A stretch of 10,515 nt of DNA, taken from NCBI GenBank assembly GCA_026770585.1, contig MU646467.1, positions 216,941 to 227,455 of the forward strand. The letters run 5' to 3'. Origin of the DNA: Baffinella frigidus (lineage: Eukaryota; Cryptophyceae; Cryptomonadales; Baffinellaceae). A model generated the notes under the pieces. That model saw nothing but the letters and a program-made list of their open reading frames with translations, searched no databases and was not told the DNA's origin. This document shows positions 1 to 6,669 of this stretch, piece by piece. Each line of letters starts with the position of its first letter. The stretch's first letter is position 1. Made by a program: the position numbers and the translations under genes.

Positions 1-38
<38 letters not shown>
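1..38. repeat. (TA)n microsatellite at window edge
   Basis: Nineteen TA dinucleotides open the window. The tract is probably cut by the window boundary, so its true length is unknown. Confidence 0.97.
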
Positions 39-41
<3 letters not shown>

Positions 42-185
42 CATAAAAGGACCTGGAGCGCCTCTTCGCGGCTGGTGCGGCGCTTGAGGATGCCCTTTCC
101 CCACGTCGAGTCTGATGGGAAGAGCGCTGCCGCCTTGCCATTTGTGCGCGCCCTGTTGGAGTCGAGGGAGGGTTGAGTTCGAGTC

Positions 186-343
186 GTGCTTCTCTCTCTT
201 TCTCTCTCTCTCGCTCTCGCTCGCTCTCTTTCTCTCTCGCGCTCTCTCTCTCTCTCTCGCTCGCTCTCTCTTTCCCGCTCTCTCTCTCTCTCGCTCTCTC
301 TTTCCCGCTCTCTCTCTCTCTCTCGCTCTCTCTCTCGCTCTCA
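186..343 (+). repeat. (CT)n-rich polypyrimidine microsatellite
   Basis: About 158 bp of almost pure pyrimidine, mostly CT with interspersed CG steps. A 30-bp higher-order period is visible between the two TTTCCCGCTC blocks at 271 and 301. The Ser/Leu/Arg-rich open frames across it, on both strands, are artefacts of the repeat. A mirror-symmetric polypurine-polypyrimidine tract of this kind can form triplex (H-DNA). Confidence 0.95.
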
Positions 344-447
344 TACGTCCCTGGACAGGTCGAGTCGAGTGGAGGGTTGGGGAATTCTGATCGAGTCCGA
401 TGGAAGGAGTGCGGCTGCCTTCCCATTTGTGCGCGCCCTGGGATAGA

Positions 448-550
448 GAGTTCTTAGTACATAGCGAGACACTTCTTGGTACACAGAGACAATGCTTAGT
501 ACAGAAAGCTTAGTACAGAGAGAGACAGCTCTTAGTACAGAGAGAGACAA
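448..550 (+). repeat. Imperfect tandem repeat with CTTAGTACA core
   Basis: Units of roughly 17-25 bp built on CTTAGTACA plus GAGAGACA follow each other about five times. Two further units at about 648-690 (CTTAGTACATAGCGAGAC, then CTTAGAACACAG) lie on the far side of the GA tract and module copy three. The array therefore looks interrupted rather than finished. Confidence 0.75.
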
Positions 551-575
551 TGGTTGCAACCATACTAGACGTACG

Positions 576-602
576 GAGAGAAAGAGAGAGAGAGAGAGAA
601 AG
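576..602 (+). repeat. (GA)n microsatellite
   Basis: A short purine run of GAGA with AAAG interruptions lies between the CTTAGTACA array and the third TTTGTGCGCG module. Confidence 0.85.
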
Positions 603-728
603 ACGGCTGCCTCGCTGTTTGTGCGCGTCCTGTTATATATAGGAATTATTCTTAGTACATAGCGAGACAATTCTTAGAACACAGTGGTGGGCACACACGA
701 GAGATGTGGGAGGCGCGCATTCAGTGCT

Positions 729-808
729 GAGCGTCAATAAGCGTCAATACGCTCCAAGATAAGCTTCAATACGCGGCAATAAACTCCAAGATAAGCGCCA
801 ATAAGCTC
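729..808 (+). repeat. Tandem repeat of about 35-40 bp (GCGTCAATA / CTCCAAGATAAGC)
   Basis: Two diverged units follow each other, each combining CAATA-containing pieces (GCGTCAATA, TTCAATACG, GCCAATAAGC) with CTCCAAGATAAGC. The second unit carries several substitutions. From 809 to 937 I see no gene or RNA signal, only a short CCCCCTATCC duplication at about 838-860. Confidence 0.7.
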
Positions 809-992
809 GGAGACAGATATGAATCAGATGAATAGGCCCCCTATCCCCCTATCCTATCCCATTTGAAAATCATTATTGCGCCAGCCCAATAGGGGCAGGG
901 CATGTGATGTGGGGGGGCGAGAAGGCTGGGAGCATGCACGGTGGTAACTAGGTACGCATTTCCTGGCAGAAAGAAGGTGCTGTAGGGCGCAC

Positions 993-1083
993 TTGGTCTG
1001 TATGCGTGTCCCTTAAGTGGCGAGTAGGCTCGTACGCCCTACCGTAGGGCATACGTCCTACCGTAGGGGCCTAGGACCTAGGT
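993..1083 (+). mobile_element. Left part of the CTTAAGTGGCGAG foldback element (partial copy)
   Basis: The sequence starts as the left flank and left terminal repeat of the element seen complete at 2550-2650: GGTCTGTAT, a small insertion, then CCTTAAGTGGCGAG and TAGGCTC. It carries two CCTACCGTAGG palindromes (1038-1048 and 1057-1067) and CCTAGGACCTAGG, then passes into module M1 with no right terminal repeat. This is a truncated or recombined copy. Confidence 0.65.
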
Positions 1084-1203
1084 AAGCATTTCCCGGTGCA
1101 GCGCCTGGCTGGCACTGCGGGGGGTGACAGGGGATTGATAGGGCCTTTAGGTTCTTTAGGTTCTTCGAACTCCCAACATAGGCGGACACCGGAACTGGTT
1201 CTG

Positions 1204-1393
1204 GACTCGACTCCAACAGGGCGCGTTTCAACCATAACAAAAGTACAGATAACGGAAGAGAGAGGCGGAAGAACAGGGCGGTGAGTAAGCTTCTCTCGCG
1301 ACTGTTGACTACGTAAACATCCCACACACCACACCCTGATCCATCAACCCCCTGCCCTCAACCCTCACCGCAAACCCCAATTCCAGAACCCCT

Positions 1394-1424
<31 letters not shown>

Positions 1425-1612
1425 CAAGGACGCAAGGTGGTAACTAGGCACGTTCCGGGAAGCAAGCGTGCTTGGATCGGGTTTCATAGTAAAGCGACTG
1501 TGGAGTAGTTTCTTAATTGGTGGCAGGGGGTTGATAGGGCTCGACTCCAACAGGGTGCGTTTCACCCTTACTAAAAGTACAGAGAGAGAGAGGCGTAAGG
1601 ACAGGGACGCAC
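1204..1612 (+). repeat. Direct duplication about 334 bp apart (CTCGACTCCAACAGG module)
   Basis: The block from CTCGACTCCAACAGGG through GCGTTTCA to AAAGTACAG and a GAGAGAGGCG tail occurs at about 1206-1281 and again at about 1540-1612, with substitutions. A (GA)n tract at 1393-1418 lies between the copies. GGGTTGATAGGG-like sequence precedes both copies (near 1132 and 1529). Confidence 0.75.
1393..1418 (+). repeat. (GA)n microsatellite
   Basis: About thirteen GA units, flanked by CCCCTGA and AAAGGACAAGG. Confidence 0.92.
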
Positions 1613-1829
1613 GTTGTTGACTAGGTACGCATTTCCGGGTAGAAATATCTGAGTAGCAAGCGTTAAACGCGATCCGAAAGCAAAAATGCTTTCTCTGCAG
1701 ATCCTTTCTACGGAAGGGCGTGTCGTTGGCATATGTTGGGAGAAATTAAAACCTAACGGACCTAAAGGCTTGGATCGGGTTTCAAGTTTCGTTATGCATA
1801 GTAAAGCGACTGTGCAGTAGTTTCTTAAT
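1470..1829 (+). repeat. Direct duplication differing by a 14-bp indel
   Basis: GCTTGGATCGGGTTTCA, then TAGTAAAGCGACTGTG, then AGTAGTTTCTTAAT occurs at 1470-1516 and 1768-1829. The second copy has 14 extra bases after GGGTTTCA (about 1785-1798), bounded by CA on both sides. This fits either an insertion or a deletion between two CA dinucleotides. Confidence 0.85.
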
Positions 1830-1882
1830 CGAATTGATACTTAATAAGTGGGGGTGAGAGGTTGGGAAGTACGCGTCTTTCG

Positions 1883-1954
1883 CTACCGTAGGGCCCTAGG
1901 ACCTGCCTAGGACATGTAGGGGGTCCTTGAGCCTCCCCTCGCCACTTAAGAAAT
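1883..1954 (+). mobile_element. Left-truncated copy of the CTTAAGTGGCGAG element
   Basis: CTACCGTAGG (1883-1892), CCTAGGACCTGCCTAGGAC, ATGTAGGGGGTCC and the right terminal repeat CTCGCCACTTAAG match the element at 2550-2650. The right flank AATACACATTTGGCGTGCC is also the same as there. The left terminal repeat is missing: module M2 sequence (GTCTTTCGCT) runs straight into the palindrome. The junction therefore looks like a deletion. Confidence 0.75.
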
Positions 1955-2205
1955 ACACATTTGGCGTGCCGTGGTCGGAGTTCCCAATCCGACCCTCCGC
2001 GCCAGGTCAGAAGTTCACTTTTCGAGATCGTGTAGTAAAATGATATTTCGTTTGTGTAAAGTTGATTCTACCCGAGAAACACGCCAAAAGTGATGAGCAT
2101 TGGAGCTCTTTGCCACGGGTATAATGTTTTTTTAAAAGAATTTGTACCAGGATTTGCGAACGAGTGTGTGTGAAAAAGGAACTTGTGCCCTGGCGCGGTT
2201 CCGGT

Positions 2206-2256
2206 GTTCCGTAGGGTGCTACCTACCGTCTTCAACACGGTAGGGTTATACGGAAC
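2206..2256. repeat. Nested hairpin with CCTACCGT stem
   Basis: An inner stem CCTACCGT/ACGGTAGG (2222-2229 with 2237-2244, 7-nt loop) sits inside an outer stem GTTCCGTA/TACGGAAC (2206-2213 with 2249-2256). The inner arms are the two halves of the CCTACCGTAGG palindrome opened by seven bases, so this looks like a variant of the same palindrome family. Confidence 0.7.
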
Positions 2257-2349
2257 GTCGGAATTAGGTTGCCCTTAACCTAAGTAGTGTGGTTATGCCA
2301 CTCCACACTGGGTTGGGGGTCGGGGAGTCGGGGAGAAGGGAGGCGTGTT

Positions 2350-2449
2350 GAGGAAGGAGGCGGTGTGTTGTGGAAGGAGAGGGTGTGATGAGGAAGGAGG
2401 CGGTGTGTTGTGGAAGGAGAGGGTGTGATGAGGAAGGATGCGGTGGCGT
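2350..2449 (+). repeat. 40-bp tandem repeat, about 2.5 copies
   Basis: The unit starting GAGGAAGGAGGCGGTGTG occurs at 2350-2389 and, base for base the same, at 2390-2429. A third, partial and diverged unit follows from 2430. Each unit contains two related 20-bp halves (GGAAGGAGGCGGTGT and GGAAGGAGAGGGTGT). The identity of the first two units suggests recent duplication. Confidence 0.93.
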
Positions 2450-2549
2450 GGCCTACCCACACTGCACACTGGGTCGGGGGTCGGGGAGTACGCTTCTTTC
2501 GCCTGATGAAAAGCCTGCTTGGTGCTGCCGGGCAGGTGAGAGGTCTGTA

Positions 2550-2650
2550 TTCCTTAAGTGGCGAGTAGGCTCATACGCCCTACCGTAGGGCCCTAGGACC
2601 TGCCTAGGACATGTAGGGGGTCCTTCAAGACCCCCTCGCCACTTAAGAAA
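2550..2650. mobile_element. MITE-like foldback element with CTTAAGTGGCGAG termini
   Basis: Inverted repeats TTCCTTAAGTGGCGAG (2550-2565) and CTCGCCACTTAAGAAA (2635-2650) match at 15 of 16 positions, and TA lies just outside each end (2548-2549, 2651-2652). The interior carries CCTACCGTAGG (2579-2589) and CCTAGGACCTGCCTAGG. At about 101 bp it has no coding capacity. A related sequence at 2920-2950 (TCTGTATACGAACTTGGCG) has the same flanks without the element, which supports mobility. TA flanks are typical of Tc1/mariner-type insertion (known for that superfamily); assignment to it is inference. Confidence 0.7.
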
Positions 2651-3054
2651 TACACATTTGGCGTGCCATGGTCGGAGTTCCCAATCCCACCTCCTACCCA
2701 CACTGCACACAGGGTCGGGGGTCTGGGAGTACGCGTCTTTCGCTTCCAGGAAGTTCTCGTGGAGGTTGGGGGGTACGCACAGTGCTAAATAAGTACGCAT
2801 TTCCTGGTGCAACGCCTGGCTGGTGCTGTGGGGGGGTGAGAGAGCGGGGGGTATACACGGTTGTAACTAGGATAGTAACGCAAGCTTTTCCTGGTGCAAA
2901 GCCTGCTTGGTGCTGCGGTCTGTATACGAACTTGGCGTGCCATGGTCGGAGTTCCCAATCCCACCCTCCTACCCACACTACACCACAGGGTTGGGGGTCG
3001 GGGAGTACGCTTCTTTCGCTTTCAGGAAGTTCTCGTGCGCCTTTTCCCTGATGG

Positions 3055-3497
3055 GTAAGGGTTTAGGTTTTAGGTTTTAGGTTTCAGATTTTCGGGGTTT
3101 CGGGTTTATGGTTTAGGGTTTTAGATTTGGGGTTTAGCGTTTTAGGTTTGGGGTTTGAGATTTAGGGTTTAGGGTTTAGGGTTCAGGGCACCTCTTGCGG
3201 TCCTGAGTGTCCATTTTGTCCTTTAGGTATCTGACGCAGGGGGTTTAGGGTTTAGGGTTTAGGGTTTAGGGTTTAGGGTTTAGGGTTCGGAATTTGGGGT
3301 TTGGGGTTTAGGGTTTGCGATTTAGGGTTAAGGGTTTGGATTTTAGGGTTTAGGGTTTAGGGTTTAGGGTTTAGGGTTTAGGGTTTAGGTTTTGGGATGA
3401 GGGGTTTAGGTTTTAGGGTTTAGAGTTTGGGTTTAGGGTTTAGGGTTTAGGGTTTAGGGTTTAGGGTTTAGGGTTTAGGGTTTAGGTTTTAGGTTTT
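3055..3497 (+). repeat. Interstitial telomere-type arrays, TTTAGGG
   Basis: Degenerate TTTAGGG-like units fill 3055-3187. A non-repetitive stretch of about 50 bp follows. Three fairly pure runs then come at about 3241-3287, 3343-3390 and 3430-3488, separated by short degenerate stretches such as TTTGGGG and TTTTAGG. The array lies inside the sequence, not at an end, so it is interstitial. Its purity decays from the three runs outward, as expected of repeatedly expanded and mutated telomeric DNA. Confidence 0.97.
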
Positions 3498-3724
3498 ACT
3501 GAATAGTGTAAAGTGTTTAGTATTTAGTATTTATGGTTTCGACATCGGCTCCTCCATCTTCCTGCACGACCCCCTCCTAAAAGTAAAAAACACGCAGAAA
3601 TCTACGTATTTTGTAAGTCATTTCCAGGGGCCTTTTGTCTGAGAGGCACTCCTCAAGCGAAAAAATTGGTACCGACTGGTAGAAAGACTCGCGCGAGGGT
3701 GAGATAGCGCGTGGTGGGGGAGCC
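3498..3724. other. Unassigned DNA between two telomere-like blocks
   Basis: Here I see a tail of decayed telomere-like words (TTTAGTATTTAG) and no RNA gene. A 64-codon open frame lies on the minus strand (3577-3771), ending in residues TYKIRRFLRVFYF. It overlaps the degenerate start of the neighbouring satellite, has no recognised domain and no splice support, so I do not call it a gene. Confidence 0.4.
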
Positions 3725-4686
3725 TGAGGCGGGTTGTGAGCCTGGACACGGCCTGAGGCTTTGACAATCAACCCTACTCCCTACACCCTACACCCTACAC
3801 CCTACACCCGACACCCTACACCCTACACCCTACACCCTGCACCTGAGGCGGGCTCGGCAATCGTTGGAGAAGTCGTTGGTCATCGGCCAACCTCAAAACT
3901 TTGACCTTCAACCCTAGACCCTAGACCCTAGATCCTAGACCCTAGACCCTAGACCCTAGACCCTAGACCCTACACCTGAGGCGGGCTCGGCAATCGTTGG
4001 AGAAGTCGTTGGCCCTCAGCTCTTCCATTTTCTTGCACCTCCCTACGAGAGGCAATACCATAGGGACATAGTGGGGTTCCTACGGATAAAGTAACGGACA
4101 GTTGCTTAACTTCGGAAAACCCCTTAGTGAAAAGTTACTTAATTTCGGAAACCCCCTTCGTAGAAACCCCCTTCGTAGCCCACATGGGAACGTGGGTAAA
4201 ATAAAACCCCTTCGTCGGCCACATGGAAACGTGGGTAAAACCTGCGGCGGGCTCGGCCATCGTTGGAGAAGTCGTTGGCCATTGGGCAACCACGAAACTT
4301 GGACCTTCAACCTTCAACCTCACACCCTACACCCTACACCCTACACCCTACACCCTGCACCCTACACCCCACACCATACACCATACACCATACACCATAC
4401 ACCCTGCACCCTGCACCCTACACCCTACACCCTACACCTGAGGCGGGCTCGGCAATCGTTGGAGAAGTCGTTGGTCATCGGCCAACCTCAACACTTTGAC
4501 CTTCAACCTCACACCCTGCTCCTCACAGCCTACGCCCTACACCCTACACCCTAGACCCTAGACCCTAGAACTTGCACCCTAGACCCTAGACCTTAGACCC
4601 CACACCCTACACCCTACACCCTACACCCTACACCCTACACCTGAGGCGGGCTCGGCAATCGTTGGAGAAGTCGTTGGTCATCGGCT
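3725..4686 (+). repeat. Composite satellite: 70-bp spacer alternating with CCCTACA/CCCTAGA arrays
   Basis: A spacer starting TGAGGCGGGCTCGGC, continuing with CGTTGGAGAAGTCGTTGG and ending near TTTGACCTTCAACC, begins at 3844, 3977 (shortened), 4243, 4439 and 4642. A strongly decayed copy begins at 3725. Heptamer arrays lie between the spacers: CCCTACA at 3774-3840, CCCTAGA at 3907-3970, CCCTACA with CCATACA and CCCTGCA variants at 4320-4437, CCCTAGA then CCCTACA at 4535-4640. The heptamers are one-base variants of telomeric CCCTAAA. Open frames through it (Thr/Pro/His/Tyr-rich) are repeat artefacts. Confidence 0.93.
4056..4242 (+). repeat. Inserted block with short CCCCTTCGTAG repeats, related to 9395-9475
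   Basis: This block separates two satellite units. It begins TAGGGACATAG and GGTTCCTACGGATAA, which recurs at about 9396-9422. It continues with several degenerate units of GGAAAACCCCTTCGTAG and CCACATGGGAACGTGGGTAAA (4150-4240; two clear copies of the latter at about 4181 and 4220). No coding signal is convincing. Confidence 0.75.
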
Positions 4687-4809
4687 CGTCGTTCTTCTTG
4701 CATTTCTCCAGCTCCACCTTCAGCCTGACAGAGAAAGAGACATTTGTGACTACCAATAGGTTATGAGGTATGAGGCTTCTTGCATCTCTTCAGCTCCGCG
4801 TTCAGCCCG

Positions 4810-4855
<46 letters not shown>

Positions 4856-4985
4856 AGAGAGAGAGGGAGGGAGAGGGAGGGAGAGAGAGAGAGAGAGGGA
4901 GAGAGAGGGAGAGAGAGACGTTTGTTACTACATCCAGGTTATGAGGTATGAGACTTCTTGAATTTCTCCGATCCCGTCTGCAGCA
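4687..4985 (+). repeat. Repeat of about 178 bp with expanded (GA)n core
   Basis: TTTGTGACTACC, then GGTTATGAGGTATGAG and CTTCTTGCATCTCTTCAGCT (4743 onward) recurs diverged at 4921 onward, an offset of 178 bp. A partial earlier copy, TTCTTGCATTTCTCCAGCTCC, lies at about 4692. Each copy ends in a GGGATAG or GACAGAG word leading to purines. The middle copy has expanded into a purine tract of about 105 bp (4813-4918). Related TTCTTGCA words appear at about 3555 and 4030, tying this repeat to the satellite on its left. Confidence 0.8.
4813..4918 (+). repeat. (GA)n/(GGGA)n purine microsatellite
   Basis: About 105 bp of purine, GA with GGGA and AAGGA interruptions. Glu/Arg-rich and Ser/Leu-rich frames across it are artefacts. 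The following 4985-5184 shows no gene or structure I can support. Confidence 0.95.
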
Positions 4986-5184
4986 TGGGATAGTAAAGCA
5001 ACTCTTGGTGAGGCCTCGCCTCCGATTGAAGAAATAAACCTTCCGAAAGAAGGAAAGAAACAGGCGAGAGGGGAAAGGCGTGCCACACTGTGGGCTACAA
5101 AGGTTTCGTTGGGGCCAGATTTTAGGGTGTAACGTGACCAAATTTGCAGAAGAAACCCGTTAAAGTCGATTATCTCCGGGTAAG

Positions 5185-5835
5185 TTGACTTTTGGTGAAA
5201 GGTTCGTAGTCCACCGTGTGGAGGGGGGGGTGCTGACTTTGTCGCGACGATTCCGCGCTCGACGTGAAGTTTCTCGCCCTTCTCCTTCCACGTCTTCTCC
5301 TGTTGCCATACCACGCCAGATTACTCGCGGGGGTTCGGCTCTTTCCGAGCGCTATTTGAGCGCCGAACCATCGCAGAAGTGGACCAATTCCCCTTATTCC
5401 TTTCGGGGAATTGACTTTTGGCGACCCCTTCCAAGTTTTGGCCTTTTCCTTACATGCCTTCTCCTGCTCCACTCGAGAACGTAAGAGGGGCCTATTTACA
5501 TGTGGCGTTGTAAACCTTTGTACCAGGATAGGGTGTTCCAACCTCGTGCCTGGCTTAACGAGGGGTGGAATGGCTCCAAAGGCAATGAAAGTTTCTGGGC
5601 TTCTCCTTGCAAGGTTTCTCCTGCCCCCAGCCACGCCAGGTCGTAAACTGGAATTTCAGTTATAAGTCTCATTGTTAATTTGGTACGGCGCGGACGTGGA
5701 AAGGACGATTTTGTGGAGGTACGTAGACGAGGAGGTGCGTATCACCACGTCCGGCACACTCGTTTCGTCCTACGAAATGAAACGTTGAAGTTTCTCGGCC
5801 TTTTCTTCGCAAGCCTTCTCCTGCCCTCATCCGGA
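5185..5835. repeat. Four dispersed copies of a 40-bp module, 155-200 bp apart
   Basis: A block like GAAGTTTCTCGGCCTTCTCC, then TTGCAAGCCTTCTCCTGCC, occurs at about 5266-5308, 5432-5471, 5587-5627 and 5786-5828. The first two copies are each preceded by TTGACTTTTGG. On the minus strand every copy reads as a similar peptide (QEKACKEKAEKL and variants), but the four copies fall in two different frames with no continuous ORF. I therefore annotate a DNA repeat and not a gene. Open frames of 99-154 codons overlap it; none is conserved between copies. Confidence 0.6.
5691..5753. repeat. Short inverted repeat CGGACGTGG
   Basis: CGGACGTGG (5691-5699) and CCACGTCCG (5745-5753) are perfect inverted repeats separated by 45 bp. 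They could form a cruciform or hairpin; no other support for function. Confidence 0.5.
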
Positions 5836-5840
5836 ACCAT

Positions 5841-5952
5841 CATTTAATTGAATGAAAATGGGCAACGAAATTTACTACATGTTTGCTTTACTATTACTAG
5901 TAGGAGCCTGCTTTGTAGTAAATTCCGTTGCCCAATTTCATTAAATTAAATG
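5841..5952. mobile_element. Foldback element (family GGCAACGAAATTTACTACA), copy 1
   Basis: Two 39-bp arms, 5841-5879 and 5914-5952, are inverted repeats matching at 36 of 39 positions, around a 34-bp loop. The core 5861-5932, starting GGCAACGAAATTTACTACA, aligns over its full length with the reverse complement of the core at 6557-6629, so this is a family and not a one-off hairpin. There is no coding capacity. Size and structure fit a MITE or hairpin element; the superfamily is unknown. Confidence 0.8.
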
Positions 5953-6175
5953 GCTGAGGTTAATGAAGAAGAAGAAGCACCGGATTTTCACCCAGAAATG
6001 CTCAGCGCATCCCCAGGTGTCACTCGAGGCTGGATGAGGAAGTATTTTAAATGTGGGGATGTTAAATTTAGTACCAGTCACGGGTAGGATTGGTCGCGTT
6101 ACTGCGGGATATCCCCCAGTCATGCCGGAAATAGACTATTTACGTGAAAATTACTACACATCCCTTCAGTTGTAA
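5950..6175 (+). pseudogene. Frameshifted coding remnant beside foldback element
   Basis: I do not recognise the protein. From ATG at 5950 a frame runs 45 codons to TAG at 6085-6087: an acidic start (MAEVNEEEEA), then PGVTRGWMRKYFKCGDVKF. Directly after, in the +1 frame from 6086, 29 further codons read RIGRVTAGYPPVMPEIDYLR and end in LQL at TAA 6173-6175. Both parts look like normal protein, so a one-base shift near 6085 is the simplest reading. An intron here would be only about 36 bp. The ATG itself lies in the last three bases of the foldback element, and an in-frame TAA sits directly upstream, so the natural start may be lost. The GW and aromatic/basic spacing resembles helix-turn-helix DNA-binding regions of pogo-like transposases, but this is speculation. 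It could also be a chance frame. Confidence 0.35.
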
Positions 6176-6258
6176 AGGACTTGTAAAGTCAAAACTGTTA
6201 AAATAGTCACATTTCTAGCCTCGAGTGGTCGTCGGGTTGCTGTTACTCTCTATAATTA

Positions 6259-6382
6259 ATCTCTAGAGCCAATACGCCCTTTTTGTCTCTCCAGAAACAA
6301 TAGGGGATTATGTCTCTAGTGACAATAGGGGATCGTCTCTCTAGAGATAATAGGGGATTGTCTCTCTAGAGACAATAGGGGC
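6259..6382 (+). repeat. 25-bp tandem repeat, about five units, each with TCTCTAGAGA
   Basis: Units of the form GTCTCTCTAGAGACAATAGGGGATT occur at about 6285, 6311, 6335 and 6361; a decayed unit (ATCTCTAGAGCCAATACG) lies at 6259. The two best units contain the palindrome TCTCTAGAGA or a one-base variant, so the array can fold into serial small hairpins. Confidence 0.88.
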
Positions 6383-6425
6383 CTGGGTTGAGCGGGTGGG
6401 CCGCATCTAGAGGCATTAACCTCAG
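6383..6425 (-). pseudogene. Diverged short copy of the coding segment at 6670-6714
   Basis: TTGAGC, then GGGTGGGCCGCATCTAGAGGC and ATTAACCTCAGCTTTC resembles 6669-6714 (TTGAGCTGGAGGACCGCACC and onward) at about two thirds of positions. On the minus strand the copy has stops in the frame used at 6599-6820. It therefore looks like a decayed fragment of the same exon. Confidence 0.3.
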
Positions 6426-6450
6426 CTTTCTGACGACTGATCACTTGACT

Positions 6451-6480
6451 AAAGAAGAAGAAGAAGAAGAAGAAGAAGAC
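6451..6480 (+). repeat. (GAA)n microsatellite
   Basis: About nine GAA units followed by GACGCACC. A shorter GAA run followed by GCACC lies at 5964-5980, in the start of the coding remnant. Confidence 0.93.
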
Positions 6481-6516
6481 GCACCTCTGTGCTGTAGTGG
6501 TCCACGCAATAAAGCG

Positions 6517-6669
6517 CCAATTTAATCGCGGTGAGTATTTATGATAAATACGCGCCGGCAACGAAATTTACTACATAAATGGACCATACTAGTAATTATT
6601 AAAGCATTTGTGTAGCAAACTTCGTTGCCGGTGCGTATTTGTCATAAATATTCGTCCCGATGAAATTGG
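6517..6669. mobile_element. Foldback element (family GGCAACGAAATTTACTACA), copy 2, inverted
   Basis: Arms 6517-6575 and 6611-6669 are 59-bp inverted repeats matching at about 50 positions, around a 35-bp loop. The core 6557-6629 is related to copy 1 at 5861-5932 when read on the opposite strand, sharing the loop word ATTACTAGTA. The outer arms (CCAATTT, then TATTTATGA and AAATACGC) are not shared with copy 1. Either copy 2 is a longer relative, or the shared core is nested in a different foldback. The minus-strand coding segment at 6599-6820 runs into the right arm. Confidence 0.8.

Larger units (their letters stand above)
104..636 (+). repeat. Short module present three times (TTTGTGCGCG module)
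   Basis: A block of about 50 bp beginning near a GTCGAGTCTGATGG-like sequence and ending in TTTGTGCGCGCCCTG occurs at about 104-156 and 389-441. A shorter, diverged copy lies at about 601-634. Copies one and two flank the CT-rich tract; copy three follows a GA tract. This suggests a repeating unit of module plus pyrimidine/purine tract, now irregular. I see no coding signal: open frames here are carried by the CT repeat. Confidence 0.7.
938..3050. repeat. Mosaic of diverged dispersed modules (complex repeat region)
   Basis: Most of this region is a patchwork of recurring pieces. Module M1 (GTAACTAGGTACGCATTTCC, then TGGTGC...GCCTGGCTGGTGCTG) recurs near 943, 1079, 1436, 1616, 2505, 2788 and 2886. 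Module M2 (GGCGTGCCATGGTCGGAGTT, then CCTACCCACACTGC, GGGTCGGGGGTCGGGGAGTA and CGCTTCTTTCGC) recurs near 1961, 2452, 2660 and 2935. The CCTACCCAC anchors at 2452, 2693 and 2968 give periods of 241 and 275 bp. No open frame across it is conserved between copies, so I regard the region as non-coding. The piece 2010-2200 is unique as far as I can see and holds no recognisable feature. Confidence 0.75.

Noticed and set aside
115-457. Ser/Leu/Arg-rich open frames on the plus strand
   Set aside because: They are carried by the (CT)n tract, which is open in all frames by composition; nothing outside the tract looks coding.
2453-3051. Overlapping frames of 94-127 codons in the mosaic region
   Set aside because: The repeated modules shift frame relative to each other and differences between copies do not respect codons.
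3055-3497. A true chromosome end
   Set aside because: Non-telomeric DNA continues for kilobases on both sides, and the array is interrupted and degenerate.
3577-3771. 64-codon minus-strand frame ending RRFLRVFYF
   Set aside because: Somewhat protein-like, but it starts inside decayed satellite, has no recognised motif and no splice or repeat support.
4102-4554. 150-codon plus-strand frame rich in Thr, Pro, His and Tyr
   Set aside because: Its sequence is the CCCTACA heptamer array translated; several overlapping frames are equally open.
4761-5141. 126-codon minus-strand frame with a Ser/Leu run
   Set aside because: Driven by the (GA)n tract; the N-terminal part is not protein-like and not shared with the other repeat copy.
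5170-5634. 154-codon minus-strand frame across the four-copy module region
   Set aside because: Basic, low in typical codon structure, and spans only parts of two or three repeat copies that fall in different frames.
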